Shown: positions 27,691-36,060, counted from the stretch's first letter. The stretch: DNA of 64,000 bases from Eubacteriales bacterium (GCA_030536575.1 JAUNPS010000004.1:1-64000); one strand, 5' to 3'. Translations and numbers: made by a program. Notes: generated by a model from the sequence alone, not told the origin.

Positions 27691-29289
27691 ATGAGAAGGA
27701 GATTTAATACGGAAGGTTCCTGTAATCCGGAAGAACATTATATGGTAAACATTGATAACCGTGTCCAGGAGGCAAAGGAACTCGTCGAACGAATGAAATA
27801 TTTTACGATTAACAGAGGACGTCAATACGGAAAAACGACGACACTGGATTTCCTGTCAAAGAAGCTGCAGGATGAATATTGTGTTTTTTATATCAGTTTT
27901 GAAGGGCTGGCGGAAGAATCCTATCAGAATGAACGGGCGTTCTGCCGGACTTTTGCGGGGCTGCTTTTTGATGCCATTGATTACGGTGAAACGCAGGGAA
28001 TCGCAGATTCGGCCAGGGATGCCCTGGAGGAGATGAGTCTGTCGGATGAGGAAAGTGTTGTGGAATTCCGGGCTTTATCGAATCTGATTTCGAAAATTTG
28101 CAGGACGGCGGAAAAGCCAGTGGTGCTGCTGATTGATGAGGTAGATCAGGCTGGAAATTATCAGACATTTTTGACTTTTTTGGGGATGCTGCGGACGAAA
28201 TATTTGAAACGCAAGCAGAGGCCGACGTTTCAATCAGTAATCTTGGCAGGCGTTTATGATATCAAGAATCTAAAGAGAAAAATCCGGCCGGAAGGTGAGC
28301 ATGTTTATAACAGTCCATGGAACATCGCGGTATCGTTTTTGATGGATATGAGTTTTTCGGTGGATGATATTAAGGGAATGCTTGGGGAATATGAAGCGGA
28401 CTACCAGACGGGGATGGATATACAAGGGATGGTGGAGCTTATTTTCGATTATACATCGGGCTACCCATTTTTGGTTTCGGATATCTGCAAGATTCTGGAT
28501 GAGCAGATTGTGGGGCAAGAAGGATTCCCGGATAGGTCGGCGGCCTGGACAAGAGAAGGATTTCTGGAAGCGCTGAAAAGATTGCTGCTGGAAAAGAATA
28601 CGCTGATGGAATCTCTGGTAAATAAGCTGACGGATTATCCGGAGCTGAGGGAAATGATTTATTCTATTTTATTCGGGGGTGAGCGGATTACATTTAATCC
28701 CGATAACCGTGCATTGGATATTGCAGGAATGTTCGGATTTGTAAGAAATGAAAGAGGATCTGTAGTAATTGCAAATCGAATATTTGAAACGCGTCTGTAT
28801 AATCTGTTTCTTTCAGAAGAAGAATTAGAAAGCATGACTTTTAAAGCTGCTTCCATAGATAAAAATCAATTCATACAAAACGGGACACTGAATATGGAAC
28901 TTGTCCTGAAAAAATTTGTAGTCCATTGGAATGATTTATACCATTCCTCCGACGAAAAATTCATTGAGGACAATGGCCGGAAATTTTTCCTGCTGTATTT
29001 GAAACCGATCATCAACGGCGTGGGAAATTTCTATGTAGAAGCCAGAACCAGAGATAACGGCCGCACTGACGTAATCGTGGATTACCGTGGGAAACAATAT
29101 ATTGTCGAAATTAAAATCTGGCGCGGCAGCGAGTACAATGAACGGGGAGAAGAACAGCTCGCCGCATATTTGGAAGCCTATCATGCCAGGAAAGGATACC
29201 TGTTAAGCTTTAATTTCAACAAAAAGAAAACGGTCGGTACAAAAGAAATCCTCTGTGGGGACAAAACGATTTTTGAAGCTGTTCTCTGA
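27691..29289 (+). CDS. AAA-type ATPase with C-terminal PD-(D/E)XK nuclease-like domain
   Basis: The protein has 532 residues from ATG 27691 (GAAGGAGG upstream). The P loop is NRGRQYGKTTT and Walker B is VVLLIDEVDQ. The C-terminal 110 residues contain GRTDVIVDYRGKQYIVEIKIW, the D...ExK pattern of the PDDEXK_9 group. The family is common in gut Clostridia and Bacteroidetes and its function is not established; defence or mobile-element links have been suggested only on domain grounds. It stands alone, and its base composition is more AT-rich than its neighbours, suggesting later acquisition. Confidence 0.87.
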   Translation: MRRRFNTEGSCNPEEHYMVNIDNRVQEAKELVERMKYFTINRGRQYGKTTTLDFLSKKLQDEYCVFYISFEGLAEESYQNERAFCRTFAGLLFDAIDYGETQGIADSARDALEEMSLSDEESVVEFRALSNLISKICRTAEKPVVLLIDEVDQAGNYQTFLTFLGMLRTKYLKRKQRPTFQSVILAGVYDIKNLKRKIRPEGEHVYNSPWNIAVSFLMDMSFSVDDIKGMLGEYEADYQTGMDIQGMVELIFDYTSGYPFLVSDICKILDEQIVGQEGFPDRSAAWTREGFLEALKRLLLEKNTLMESLVNKLTDYPELREMIYSILFGGERITFNPDNRALDIAGMFGFVRNERGSVVIANRIFETRLYNLFLSEEELESMTFKAASIDKNQFIQNGTLNMELVLKKFVVHWNDLYHSSDEKFIEDNGRKFFLLYLKPIINGVGNFYVEARTRDNGRTDVIVDYRGKQYIVEIKIWRGSEYNERGEEQLAAYLEAYHARKGYLLSFNFNKKKTVGTKEILCGDKTIFEAVL

Positions 29290-29476
29290 TTCCCAATGCA
29301 GGGAAGGAGAATCTATGCGAGTCCGGGAAAGCGGAAGGACGCGTGGATGCGGCGACCGGCGAGGTTCCGGGGGTGATTTTGGGGTAAAGAAGGGAGAGCT
29401 GTCCGACGGGCGGCCCTTTTGCCGGGCTTTGGCGGGGAAAAACGTCGAAAACACGGAAAGTTCACACAAAATTTAT

Positions 29477-29505
29477 TTGACTATCCAAAATGGGAGAAGT
29501 ATACT
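29477..29505 (+). promoter_or_regulatory. Sigma-A promoter of the repeat lipoprotein gene
   Basis: TTGACT at 29477-29482 and TATACT at 29500-29505 are separated by exactly 17 bp, 57 bp before the start codon. The 190 bp further upstream (29290-29476) hold nothing I can assign. Confidence 0.75.
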
Positions 29506-29561
29506 GGGATTAGCAACATTTTAAAAACATTGTGTGTACCGTAATTTGGGAGGATCAGCAA

Positions 29562-31019
29562 ATGAAAGCAAAAAAAATTATGACGCTGCTGGCGGTAACT
29601 TCGCTGTGTGCAGTAATGGCCGCATCGTGCAGTTCCAGTTCTTCGAAGAAGGAGACAGAAGCGCCCACGGAGGCTGCGACAGAGGCAGTCGAGACGGAAG
29701 AGGAGACGACAGAAGCAGCTACGGAAGAGGAGACTACGGAAGCAGCGAGCGAAGAGGACGGCGAGAAGATTGAGGTTGTGCTGGATGAGGAGGAGTCAGA
29801 ATCTGAGTCTGAGTCGGAGAGCGCAATCAGTGAAGAAGAGGAGAGCGTAGCGGATACCGAAGAGGAGACGACTGAAGCGGAATCTGAGACGGAAACCGAA
29901 GAAGAGACCACGGAAGCCGTAAGCGAGACCGAGGAAGAAACGACTGAAGAAGTAACCGAAGAAGAAACCACGGAAGCGGAATCTGAGACGGAGACCGAAG
30001 AGGAAACTACCGAAGCCGTAAGCGAGACCGAGGAAGAAACGACCGAAGAAGTAACCGAAGAAGAGACCACGGAAGCAGAATCTGAAACGGAAACCGAAGA
30101 GGAGACCACGGAAGCCGTAAGCGAAACCGAGGAAGAAACGACCGAAGAAGTAACCGAAGAAGAGACTACTGAAGCAGAATCTGAAACGGAAACCGAAGAG
30201 GAGACCACGGAAGCCGTAAGCGAAACCGAGGAAGAAACAACTGAAGAAGTAACCGAAGAAGAGACCACCGAAGCGGAATCTGAGACCGAGACTGAAGAAG
30301 AGACCACGGAAGTAGAATCTGAGGCGGAAACCGAGGAAGAAACAACTGAAGAAGTAACCGAAGAAGAGACTACTGAAGCCGAATCTGAGACGGAAACCGA
30401 GGAAGAAACTACAGAAGCGGAATCCGAGACGGAAACCGAAGAAGAAACCACCGAAGCCGAATCTGAGACGGAATCTGAAGCCGCCGGTTACGAGTACACC
30501 TCCGCTGACGCCGCCTTCACCCTTACGATCCCCGACAGCACCTGGGAAATCACCGAAGATGACGACGAATTAGACCTGATCCTCAAATCCGACGACAAAC
30601 TCATCGGCATCTACAGCTTCTCAGGCATCGGAGAAGACTTCATCTTCCCGACCATCGCCGAAGACGTAGAAGCAGACTTAAGAGACTCCGAAGACAAGAC
30701 CTCCGACCTCTACGAAGTACAGGATTTCGAGTATAAAGAAGAAGACGGCCTGCAGATTTGCTCCTACACTCTGGTTCCGACGGAAGAAAGCGACGAAGTA
30801 AGCTACGGCATGCTCATGATCATCATGAACGAGAACGAAGAAGGCTATGAATTAGTCGCAGAAATCCCGTTAGACCAGGAGGATGCTCTGGAAGAAATCA
30901 AGCAGATCTTCGAATCCTTCGATTACGGCGACACCCTGGTAACCGAAACCGAAGAAGAAACCACCGAAGCGGCCAGCGAGACCGAAGAAGCTTCCGAAAC
31001 CGAAAGCGAAACCGAATAA
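29562..31019 (+). CDS. Lipoprotein with long Glu/Thr repeat stalk
   Basis: The protein has 485 residues from ATG 29562 (GGGAGGA 7 bp upstream). A signal peptide ends in AASC, taken as a lipobox, followed by a Ser run. Residues about 32-306 are almost only E, T, S, A and V, in a strongly acidic repeat. A globular domain of about 150 residues follows (AFTLTIPDSTWEI at its start), then a short second E/T/S tail. The acidic stretch probably acts as an extended stalk holding the domain away from the membrane. The globular domain is not recognised. A terminator follows. Confidence 0.88.
   Translation: MKAKKIMTLLAVTSLCAVMAASCSSSSSKKETEAPTEAATEAVETEEETTEAATEEETTEAASEEDGEKIEVVLDEEESESESESESAISEEEESVADTEEETTEAESETETEEETTEAVSETEEETTEEVTEEETTEAESETETEEETTEAVSETEEETTEEVTEEETTEAESETETEEETTEAVSETEEETTEEVTEEETTEAESETETEEETTEAVSETEEETTEEVTEEETTEAESETETEEETTEVESEAETEEETTEEVTEEETTEAESETETEEETTEAESETETEEETTEAESETESEAAGYEYTSADAAFTLTIPDSTWEITEDDDELDLILKSDDKLIGIYSFSGIGEDFIFPTIAEDVEADLRDSEDKTSDLYEVQDFEYKEEDGLQICSYTLVPTEESDEVSYGMLMIIMNENEEGYELVAEIPLDQEDALEEIKQIFESFDYGDTLVTETEEETTEAASETEEASETESETE
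29880..30275 (+). repeat. Four 99-bp (33-residue) tandem repeats inside the lipoprotein gene
   Basis: Units begin at 29880, 29979, 30078 and 30177, each with GAATCTGA and a period of exactly 99 bp. The flanks (29655-29879 and 30276-30480) carry shorter, degenerate versions built on the EEETTEA word. The copies differ by scattered synonymous changes, so selection has kept the peptide pattern. Copy-number change between strains is likely. Confidence 0.93.
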
Positions 31020-31038
31020 ATTTTACACACAAAAGAGA

Positions 31039-31076
31039 ACCGTCGGGCCTGCATTTTACAGGTTCCGGCGGTTTTT
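31039..31076 (+). terminator. Rho-independent terminator
   Basis: Stem ACCGTCGGGCCTG (31039-31051) with CAGGTTCCGGCGGT (31059-31072), followed by TTTTT, 20 bp after the lipoprotein stop. Confidence 0.8.
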
Positions 31077-31160
31077 CACTACAAAATCGCAGGTCCCATT
31101 GCCGGGCACGGATGGAAACCATGCGGGCCGGACATACTGAACAGAAAGGCGGGTGATCTT

Positions 31161-32360
31161 ATCAAACCGGATTTGATGAACTATCTAAGAGAATACGGCG
31201 GAAAAACTTTTGAAGAACGGCCCTTTTCCGAAGTGGACAGCCTTGTCCTGGCAGAAATGACCTATTTTAAATTCGACGGGCTGGTCGGCGGCTTCCGAAA
31301 TGGCAGGGCAGCCAGGAAGCCGGTTACTTTGGAGGATCTGGACGCCCATGCGGACAGAGAGAACATGTTTACCGACGAAGTGTATGGAAAACGGTATCGA
31401 AAATTCTTCCGGCTCTTGCGCCAGAGTCGGCGTTTTCGCCATCTGCGGATGAATTATTTTATCAACTATATAGACAAAGATCAGGAAATCCAGTTCTCCG
31501 CGATCACCTTTTTCCTGGAAACCGGGATCTGCTATGTGGGTTACCGCGGCACAGACGAAACCCTGGTAGGCTGGAAAGAAGATTTCAACATGTCCTACAT
31601 GAGCAGCGTCCCCTCCCAGCGGGCAGCCCTGGCCTATTTCCAGCGGGTAGCCTCCCTGCGTTCCGGCCCCCTGATGATCGGCGGCCATTCCAAAGGCGGG
31701 AATCTGGCCGTCTACGTGGCCGCGAACTGCGAACCCCGTTACCAGAGAAGGCTCCTCACGGCATACAGCTTCGACGGGCCGGGCTTCCCCAGGGAATTTT
31801 ATCAGAATCCCGGCTATAAGCGAATTCAGAATAACATCTGTAAAATCGTTCCGGCGGATACCCTGATCGGTATGATTTTGGACAATGAAATGCAGATCCA
31901 CGCGGTGCGCAGCTTCGGAAAAGGCGTCATCCAGCACGACCCGTTCCTGTGGATCATAAAAAATGGCCAGCTCCAATATCGGCAGAATATTTACCGCAGA
32001 GCCAGCCATAAAATAAAAGTATTAAACCTGTGGATCGACTCTCTGAGCGCCACACAGATTCAGGATTTCGTGGAAATTTCCTATGGAATCCTGTCGGCAA
32101 CCGAAGCCGAGAGCGTCTATGAATTCACAAAAGGCCCGATCCGTTATCTGCTGCGCATCCTCTGGGCCGTGCGCGGCCTGGATCGAACAGCGAAAAAGTT
32201 GATCGCCACCGTCCTTGGAAAACTTTGGAAAGCGCGTTTCCAGGTAGCGGAAGAGACGGGAAAACAGTCCATGGAAAAGGTCAGATCCAGCGCTTCTGCC
32301 GCTTCCAGTAATAGATCAGGAAGGCCAGCGCCGTTACGCTCCAGGTCAGCGGATACGTGA
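31161..32360 (+). CDS. Mbeg1-like (DUF2974) alpha/beta-hydrolase-fold protein
   Basis: About 395-399 residues. The lipase-type elbow GGHSKGGNLAVYVA gives the nucleophile Ser near residue 170, and GPGFPREF and a later DPF segment fit the fold. The start is uncertain. TTG 31173 and ATG 31176 are in frame, but the only good ribosome site (AAGGCGGGTG, 31147-31156) is correctly spaced for the ATC codon at 31161. The last 26 codons overlap the 3' end of the convergent MATE gene. Function in the cell is unknown. Confidence 0.82.
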   Translation: MKPDLMNYLREYGGKTFEERPFSEVDSLVLAEMTYFKFDGLVGGFRNGRAARKPVTLEDLDAHADRENMFTDEVYGKRYRKFFRLLRQSRRFRHLRMNYFINYIDKDQEIQFSAITFFLETGICYVGYRGTDETLVGWKEDFNMSYMSSVPSQRAALAYFQRVASLRSGPLMIGGHSKGGNLAVYVAANCEPRYQRRLLTAYSFDGPGFPREFYQNPGYKRIQNNICKIVPADTLIGMILDNEMQIHAVRSFGKGVIQHDPFLWIIKNGQLQYRQNIYRRASHKIKVLNLWIDSLSATQIQDFVEISYGILSATEAESVYEFTKGPIRYLLRILWAVRGLDRTAKKLIATVLGKLWKARFQVAEETGKQSMEKVRSSASAASSNRSGRPAPLRSRSADT

Positions 32361-33627
32361 ACATGACGGTTTCGACCGTATTTCGCATGGGAAGTACGAA
32401 AATAATCCATAGGATCCGGATCACGCAGACCCCCAGGGAAGTAATGATCGTGGGAATAAGCACATCTCCGGTTCCACGCAGCGCCCCGGAAAGGATTTCG
32501 ACAAAAACGAACATCCAGTAATAAGGCGCCATATTCCGCAGCATAATCATGCCAATTTTGATCACGGAATCCTCGGCGGTAAACAAAAGGAAAAGCCGAT
32601 CCCCGAAGACCAGGAAAACCGCGGCGATCGCGACGGAAAAAACCAGGGAAAATCCAAGGCCGATGGAGACGCTTTTCTTCATCCGGTCAAATTTCCGCGC
32701 ACCGTAATTCTGGCCCACAAAGGTGGTGACGGAGATTCCCATTGCCCCCATAATCATCCAGCAGAGCGCGTCGATTTTTCCGAAAGCGGCCCAGGCGGCC
32801 ACGCAGTCCGTCCCGAAGCTGTTTAACGCAGCCTGAATGATGATATTCGTGACCGCATACATGGCGGACTGGAACCCGGCGGGAAGGCCGATTTTCAGGA
32901 TCCGCAGAAGTTCCTTTTTATAGATGCGGAGCTGCCGGAATTCGAAGCGGTACATTTCCTGGGAAATGGCCAGGCGGCGCAGGATCAGGATGGAGCTGAC
33001 AGCCTGGGACGCCAGGGTTGCGATGGCAGCGCCTGCTACGCCCATACCGAACAGGACAATCAGGGCAATGTCCAGCACAACGTTTAAAACACAGCAGACG
33101 ATCAGGTAATACAGCGGGCGTTTGGAATCCCCCACGGCCCGCAGGATCGCGCTTCCAACATTATAGATAAAAATAAACAAAATGCCCGAAAAGTAAATCT
33201 GAAGGTAGAGTTTCGAGTCAGCCATCAGTTCTTCCGGGGTGTTCATCAGCCTTAAAAGCGTCGGGGTAGCGAAGAGCCCTGCGAGGGTCACGACAATGCT
33301 GCCGATAATGGAGAAGGCCAGCGCGGTATGCAGAGTCCGATTCAGGTTTACGGCGTCCTTGGCACCGTAAAATTGGGATATGATGACCGAAGCTCCGGAC
33401 GAAAGACCCACAAAAAAACCGACCACCAGGTTTATGATTTGTCCTGATGATCCGCCTACTGCCGCAAGAGCTTCTTTGCCTACGAATCTGCCTACTACAA
33501 CCGCATCAACCGTGTTATAAAGCTGCTGAAATAAAGTGCCGAGGACAATCGGAAAGAAGAACAGAAGCAGGGGTTTCCAGATCGAGCCTTCGGTAATTTG
33601 GTTAGTGGTTTGGCTATTCTGTTTCAT
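32281..33627 (-). CDS. MATE-family multidrug/cation exporter
   Basis: The 448-residue protein has 12 predicted membrane spans in two repeats. The N-terminal segment is PIVLGTLFQQLYNTVDAVVVGRFVG and the matching later half begins near LRILKIGLPAG, as in DinF/NorM-like proteins. It would export drugs or metabolites using a Na+ or H+ gradient. No Shine-Dalgarno sequence is visible, and a plausible promoter places the transcript start at the ATG itself. Its 3' end overlaps the neighbouring gene by 80 bp. Confidence 0.94.
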   Translation of the reverse strand: MKQNSQTTNQITEGSIWKPLLLFFFPIVLGTLFQQLYNTVDAVVVGRFVGKEALAAVGGSSGQIINLVVGFFVGLSSGASVIISQFYGAKDAVNLNRTLHTALAFSIIGSIVVTLAGLFATPTLLRLMNTPEELMADSKLYLQIYFSGILFIFIYNVGSAILRAVGDSKRPLYYLIVCCVLNVVLDIALIVLFGMGVAGAAIATLASQAVSSILILRRLAISQEMYRFEFRQLRIYKKELLRILKIGLPAGFQSAMYAVTNIIIQAALNSFGTDCVAAWAAFGKIDALCWMIMGAMGISVTTFVGQNYGARKFDRMKKSVSIGLGFSLVFSVAIAAVFLVFGDRLFLLFTAEDSVIKIGMIMLRNMAPYYWMFVFVEILSGALRGTGDVLIPTIITSLGVCVIRILWIIFVLPMRNTVETVMFTYPLTWSVTALAFLIYYWKRQKRWI

Positions 33628-33633
33628 ATCTAT

Positions 33634-33662
33634 GATATATCACAATCAGAAAAAGAATGCAA
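33634..33662 (-). promoter_or_regulatory. Promoter of the MATE gene, possibly giving a leaderless message
   Basis: Read on the minus strand, TTGCAT (33662-33657) and TATATC (33639-33634) are separated by 17 bp. The base seven positions after the -10 is the A of the start codon at 33627. Confidence 0.45.
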
Positions 33663-33759
33663 TGATAATTTTTTTAGAATATCTTATATAGAAATTCGAA
33701 AGATTTCCGATACTTCTCGTGAAGAAAATATAAAAATACTTAAATTTCTCGGAAGGTGC

Positions 33760-33788
33760 TTGCGGCTTCAAAATAGGGGTGCTATAAT
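33760..33788 (+). promoter_or_regulatory. Sigma-A promoter of the PAP2-like gene
   Basis: TTGCGG at 33760-33765 and TATAAT at 33783-33788 are separated by 17 bp and have a TG before the -10. They lie 51 bp before the start codon. Confidence 0.75.
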
Positions 33789-33838
33789 GCCGTTAGACTC
33801 GAAAATTGTGAAAGTTTTATCATTAAGGGGAGAGAAGT

Positions 33839-34504
33839 ATGGAGTTCTTAAAGGAAAGGATTCGGGAGCGGCGAAAAGAAATTGCCCTGATCTTGGGCTT
33901 TCTGGTTGTTTATATGATCTGCTTTACTTGGCTTGAGAACCGCACGGGAGTACCGATTCACATGCTTGAGATTCGGGCGGATGACTTCATTCCGTTCTGC
34001 GAATATTTTATTATACCGTATTTCCTGTGGTTTGGGTACATTGCAGCGACAGTCGTTTATTTTACGCTGTTCCAGAATGATAAGAATGAATGGTGGCGGC
34101 TGGTGCTCAGTCTGGGATTTGGGATGACGCTGTTTATCGTTGTGTCGTTCGTGTTCCCGAACGGACATACGTTGCGGGAGTATTCTTTCGAACGGGAGAA
34201 TATTTTCACGCAGATGGTAAGGATGCTTTATAAGGCGGATACTTCGACCAATGTTATGCCGAGCATTCATGTATTTAATTCCGTGGCATGCTGCATCGCT
34301 CTGATGAACGCGGAAAGCCTGAAGAATCATCAGGTGATTCGGTGGGGGTCTTTCGTGCTGACGATCCTGATTATTGCGTCGACGATGTTTTTGAAGCAGC
34401 ACACGATTCTGGATGTGATCGTAGCATTGTTTTTGAACAGGATTTGCTGGTCTGCACTGTATAATTACCGCACGGTGCCGGTATCCTGGTCTTTTGAAAA
34501 ATAA
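33839..34504 (+). CDS. PAP2-superfamily membrane phosphatase-like protein
   Basis: The 221-residue integral membrane protein has about six spans. MPSIHVF and KQHTILDVI match the PSxH and SxxHxxxD catalytic motifs of PAP2 enzymes, with K in place of the usual S region. The first motif (KxxxxxxRP) is not obvious. Such proteins dephosphorylate lipid phosphates or transfer phospho-headgroups. AGGGGAGAG precedes the ATG. It is monocistronic, with a clear promoter and terminator. Confidence 0.83.
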   Translation: MEFLKERIRERRKEIALILGFLVVYMICFTWLENRTGVPIHMLEIRADDFIPFCEYFIIPYFLWFGYIAATVVYFTLFQNDKNEWWRLVLSLGFGMTLFIVVSFVFPNGHTLREYSFERENIFTQMVRMLYKADTSTNVMPSIHVFNSVACCIALMNAESLKNHQVIRWGSFVLTILIIASTMFLKQHTILDVIVALFLNRICWSALYNYRTVPVSWSFEK

Positions 34505-34516
34505 CAGGAAAAATAA

Positions 34517-34548
34517 GGGAGCCGATTTGCTGGACGGCTCCCTTTTTT
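34517..34548 (+). terminator. Rho-independent terminator
   Basis: GGGAGCCG and CGGCTCCC form an 8-bp stem with a 10-base loop, followed by TTTTTT, 13 bp after the PAP2-like gene stop. Confidence 0.9.
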
Positions 34549-34562
34549 CTACGCCGGATAGG

Positions 34563-34636
34563 GCGCTCGCGTGCGAAGCAAAACTTAAAATGAGCCTGCG
34601 ATTCGTTGCTGGAACGAGGTACGAGTGAACGGTAAC
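34563..34636 (+). repeat. Fragment (right half) of the 142-bp structured repeat
   Basis: This copy matches the right part of the full elements at 35919 and 42120. It has the GCGAAGCAAAACTTAAAATG hairpin segment and the GGAACGAGGTACGAGTGAAC end module, ending GGTAAC. The left hairpin and left terminus are absent. It sits between the PAP2-like terminator and the 3' end of the DUF362 gene. Confidence 0.8.
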
Positions 34637-34638
34637 GA

Positions 34639-35748
34639 TTATTTGACTTCGATCAGTTCGTATTCTTTCTGACCGAGGCCAATTTTTACTGCGTGATCGA
34701 TGCCTACCATCCAGTTCGTCTCCGGAGAGATCGTACCGAAATGGTCATGCCCGGTGTGATCGTGTTCGCCGAGCAGACTGTTCTGAATGACAGGCTGGCG
34801 GTTCACCGCGTCGGCGCAGGCGATATCCAGAGCCACCGGATCGAAGGAAGCGAACATTCCCACATCCGGTACGACGGAAGCGTCGTTTTCGGCATGGCAG
34901 TCGCAGTAAGGCGCTACGTCGATGACAAGGCTGATATGGAAGTTCGGGCGTCCGGTCACCACCGCTTTAGCGTATTCGGCGATCTTCTTGTTCAGGATAT
35001 CGTTGGACTCGTCAGAGGCAGCACGTACCGCGTCGCGGGGACAGACGCCGATGCAGCGTCCGCAGCCGACGCATTTGTTATGGTCGATGGAAGCCTTGCG
35101 ATTTGTTACAATGGCAGCGCTGTGGGCGCAGATGTTCGTACACATGCCGCAGCCGACGCAGCGATCCTGAGCGACATGGGGCTTTCCGGCGCTGTGCATT
35201 TCCATTTTTCCGCCGCGGGAACCGCAGCCCATGCCGATGTTTTTCAGCGTGCCGCCGAAGCCGGTGGACTCGTGGCCTTTGAAGTGGGTCAGGGAAATGA
35301 AGACGTCAGCGTCCATGATGGCACGGCCGATCTTCGCTTCGGTGACGTATTCGCCGCCTTCGACGGGTACGAAAACGTCGTCGGTGCCTTTCAGGCCGTC
35401 GGCGATGAGGATGTGGCAGCCGGTGGAGAAGGGCGAGAAGCCGTTTACGTAGGCGCTGTCCAGGTGATCCAGGGCGTTTTTGCGGCCGCCGACGTAGAGG
35501 GTGTTGCAGTCGGTGAGGAAGGGTTTGCCGCCCAGTTCTTTTACGGTGTCAACGACAGTTTTGGCGTAGTTGGGGCGGAGATAGGCAAGGTTGCCCGGCT
35601 CGCCGAAGTGGATTTTGATGGCGGCGTATTTGTTGTCGAAATCGATGGTGCCGATGCCGGCTGTTTTGATCAGGCGGGCCAATTTTTTCTGGAGACCGTC
35701 GTTTACGCGGGTGCGCATACTGGTGTAATAGACTTTTGATTTTTCCAT
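34639..35748 (-). CDS. DUF362 protein with two [4Fe-4S] ferredoxin motifs
   Basis: The protein has 369 residues from the ATG at 35748 (AAGGAGG upstream, at normal distance). An N-terminal DUF362 region (KIHFGEPGNLAYLRP, then LTDCNTLYVGGRKNA) is followed by CVGCGMCTNICAH and CVGCGRCIGVCP, each able to bind a [4Fe-4S] cluster. DUF362 resumes after them. Probably a soluble electron-transfer protein of unknown partner. The gene is flanked on both sides by members of the structured repeat family. Confidence 0.9.
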   Translation of the reverse strand: MEKSKVYYTSMRTRVNDGLQKKLARLIKTAGIGTIDFDNKYAAIKIHFGEPGNLAYLRPNYAKTVVDTVKELGGKPFLTDCNTLYVGGRKNALDHLDSAYVNGFSPFSTGCHILIADGLKGTDDVFVPVEGGEYVTEAKIGRAIMDADVFISLTHFKGHESTGFGGTLKNIGMGCGSRGGKMEMHSAGKPHVAQDRCVGCGMCTNICAHSAAIVTNRKASIDHNKCVGCGRCIGVCPRDAVRAASDESNDILNKKIAEYAKAVVTGRPNFHISLVIDVAPYCDCHAENDASVVPDVGMFASFDPVALDIACADAVNRQPVIQNSLLGEHDHTGHDHFGTISPETNWMVGIDHAVKIGLGQKEYELIEVK

Positions 35749-35769
35749 GGGAACCTCCTTTGGTTTGCT

Positions 35770-35850
35770 GTTAACAGTATCCCCATTCACGAAGTGAATT
35801 TTAAATGGATTTGCGAATGTTACTGGAACGAGGTACGAGTGAACAGTAAT
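35770..35850 (+). repeat. Short, diverged member of the structured repeat family
   Basis: It has the same end module (GTTACTGGAACGAGGTACGA with a GAACAGTAA end). A central hairpin reads CCAT-TCAC-GAA-GTGA-A-TTTTAA-ATGG. In the full elements the corresponding hairpin is GGCTC-TTTTGC-GAA-GCAAAA-CTTAAAA-TGAGCC. Base pairing and the GAA loop are kept while sequence differs. The first hairpin module is missing. Confidence 0.65.
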
Positions 35851-35888
35851 ATCTTAGCATTTTGGGGTGAGAAGTACAAGTGAAAAAC

Positions 35889-35917
35889 TTGCGGTGAGGG
35901 CGTTTGAGATGTATAAT
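35889..35917 (+). promoter_or_regulatory. Likely larC operon promoter, immediately left of the 142-bp element
   Basis: TTGCGG (35889-35894) and TATAAT (35912-35917) are separated by 17 bp. The TATAAT is part of the 8-bp target duplication of the repeat element, so transcription would start a few bases inside the element and the whole element would lie in the leader. Confidence 0.6.
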
Positions 35918-35918
35918 C

Positions 35919-36060
35919 GTTACTGTTCAGACAGTACCTGAGCACTTAGCTGCTCAGGTACGTAAGAAAGTGATTCAGGCGTGAGCAGGCTCTTTTGCGA
36001 AGCAAAACTTAAAATGAGCCTGTGAATCGTTACTGGAACAAGGTACGAGGGAACAGTAAC
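35919..36060 (+). mobile_element. MITE-like 142-bp structured element, copy 1
   Basis: The element runs GTTAC...GTAAC with terminal inverted repeats GTTACTGTTC / GAACAGTAAC and is flanked by a perfect 8-bp direct repeat GTATAATC (35911-35918 and 36061-36068). Inside are a perfect 11-bp stem (GTACCTGAGCA at 35934-35944, TGCTCAGGTAC at 35951-35961), a second hairpin with GAA loop (TTTTGC-GAA-GCAAAA), and an end module that can also fold on itself. It has no coding capacity and would need a transposase in trans. Confidence 0.88.

Noticed and set aside
29555-30451. 298-residue Ser/Val repeat frame on the minus strand
   Set aside because: It is the mirror image of the Glu/Thr codons of the lipoprotein gene, which has a promoter, ribosome site and signal peptide.
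33598-33936. 112-residue plus-strand frame before the PAP2-like gene
   Set aside because: It runs over the MATE promoter and the PAP2-like gene in another frame, has no ribosome site and no family pattern.
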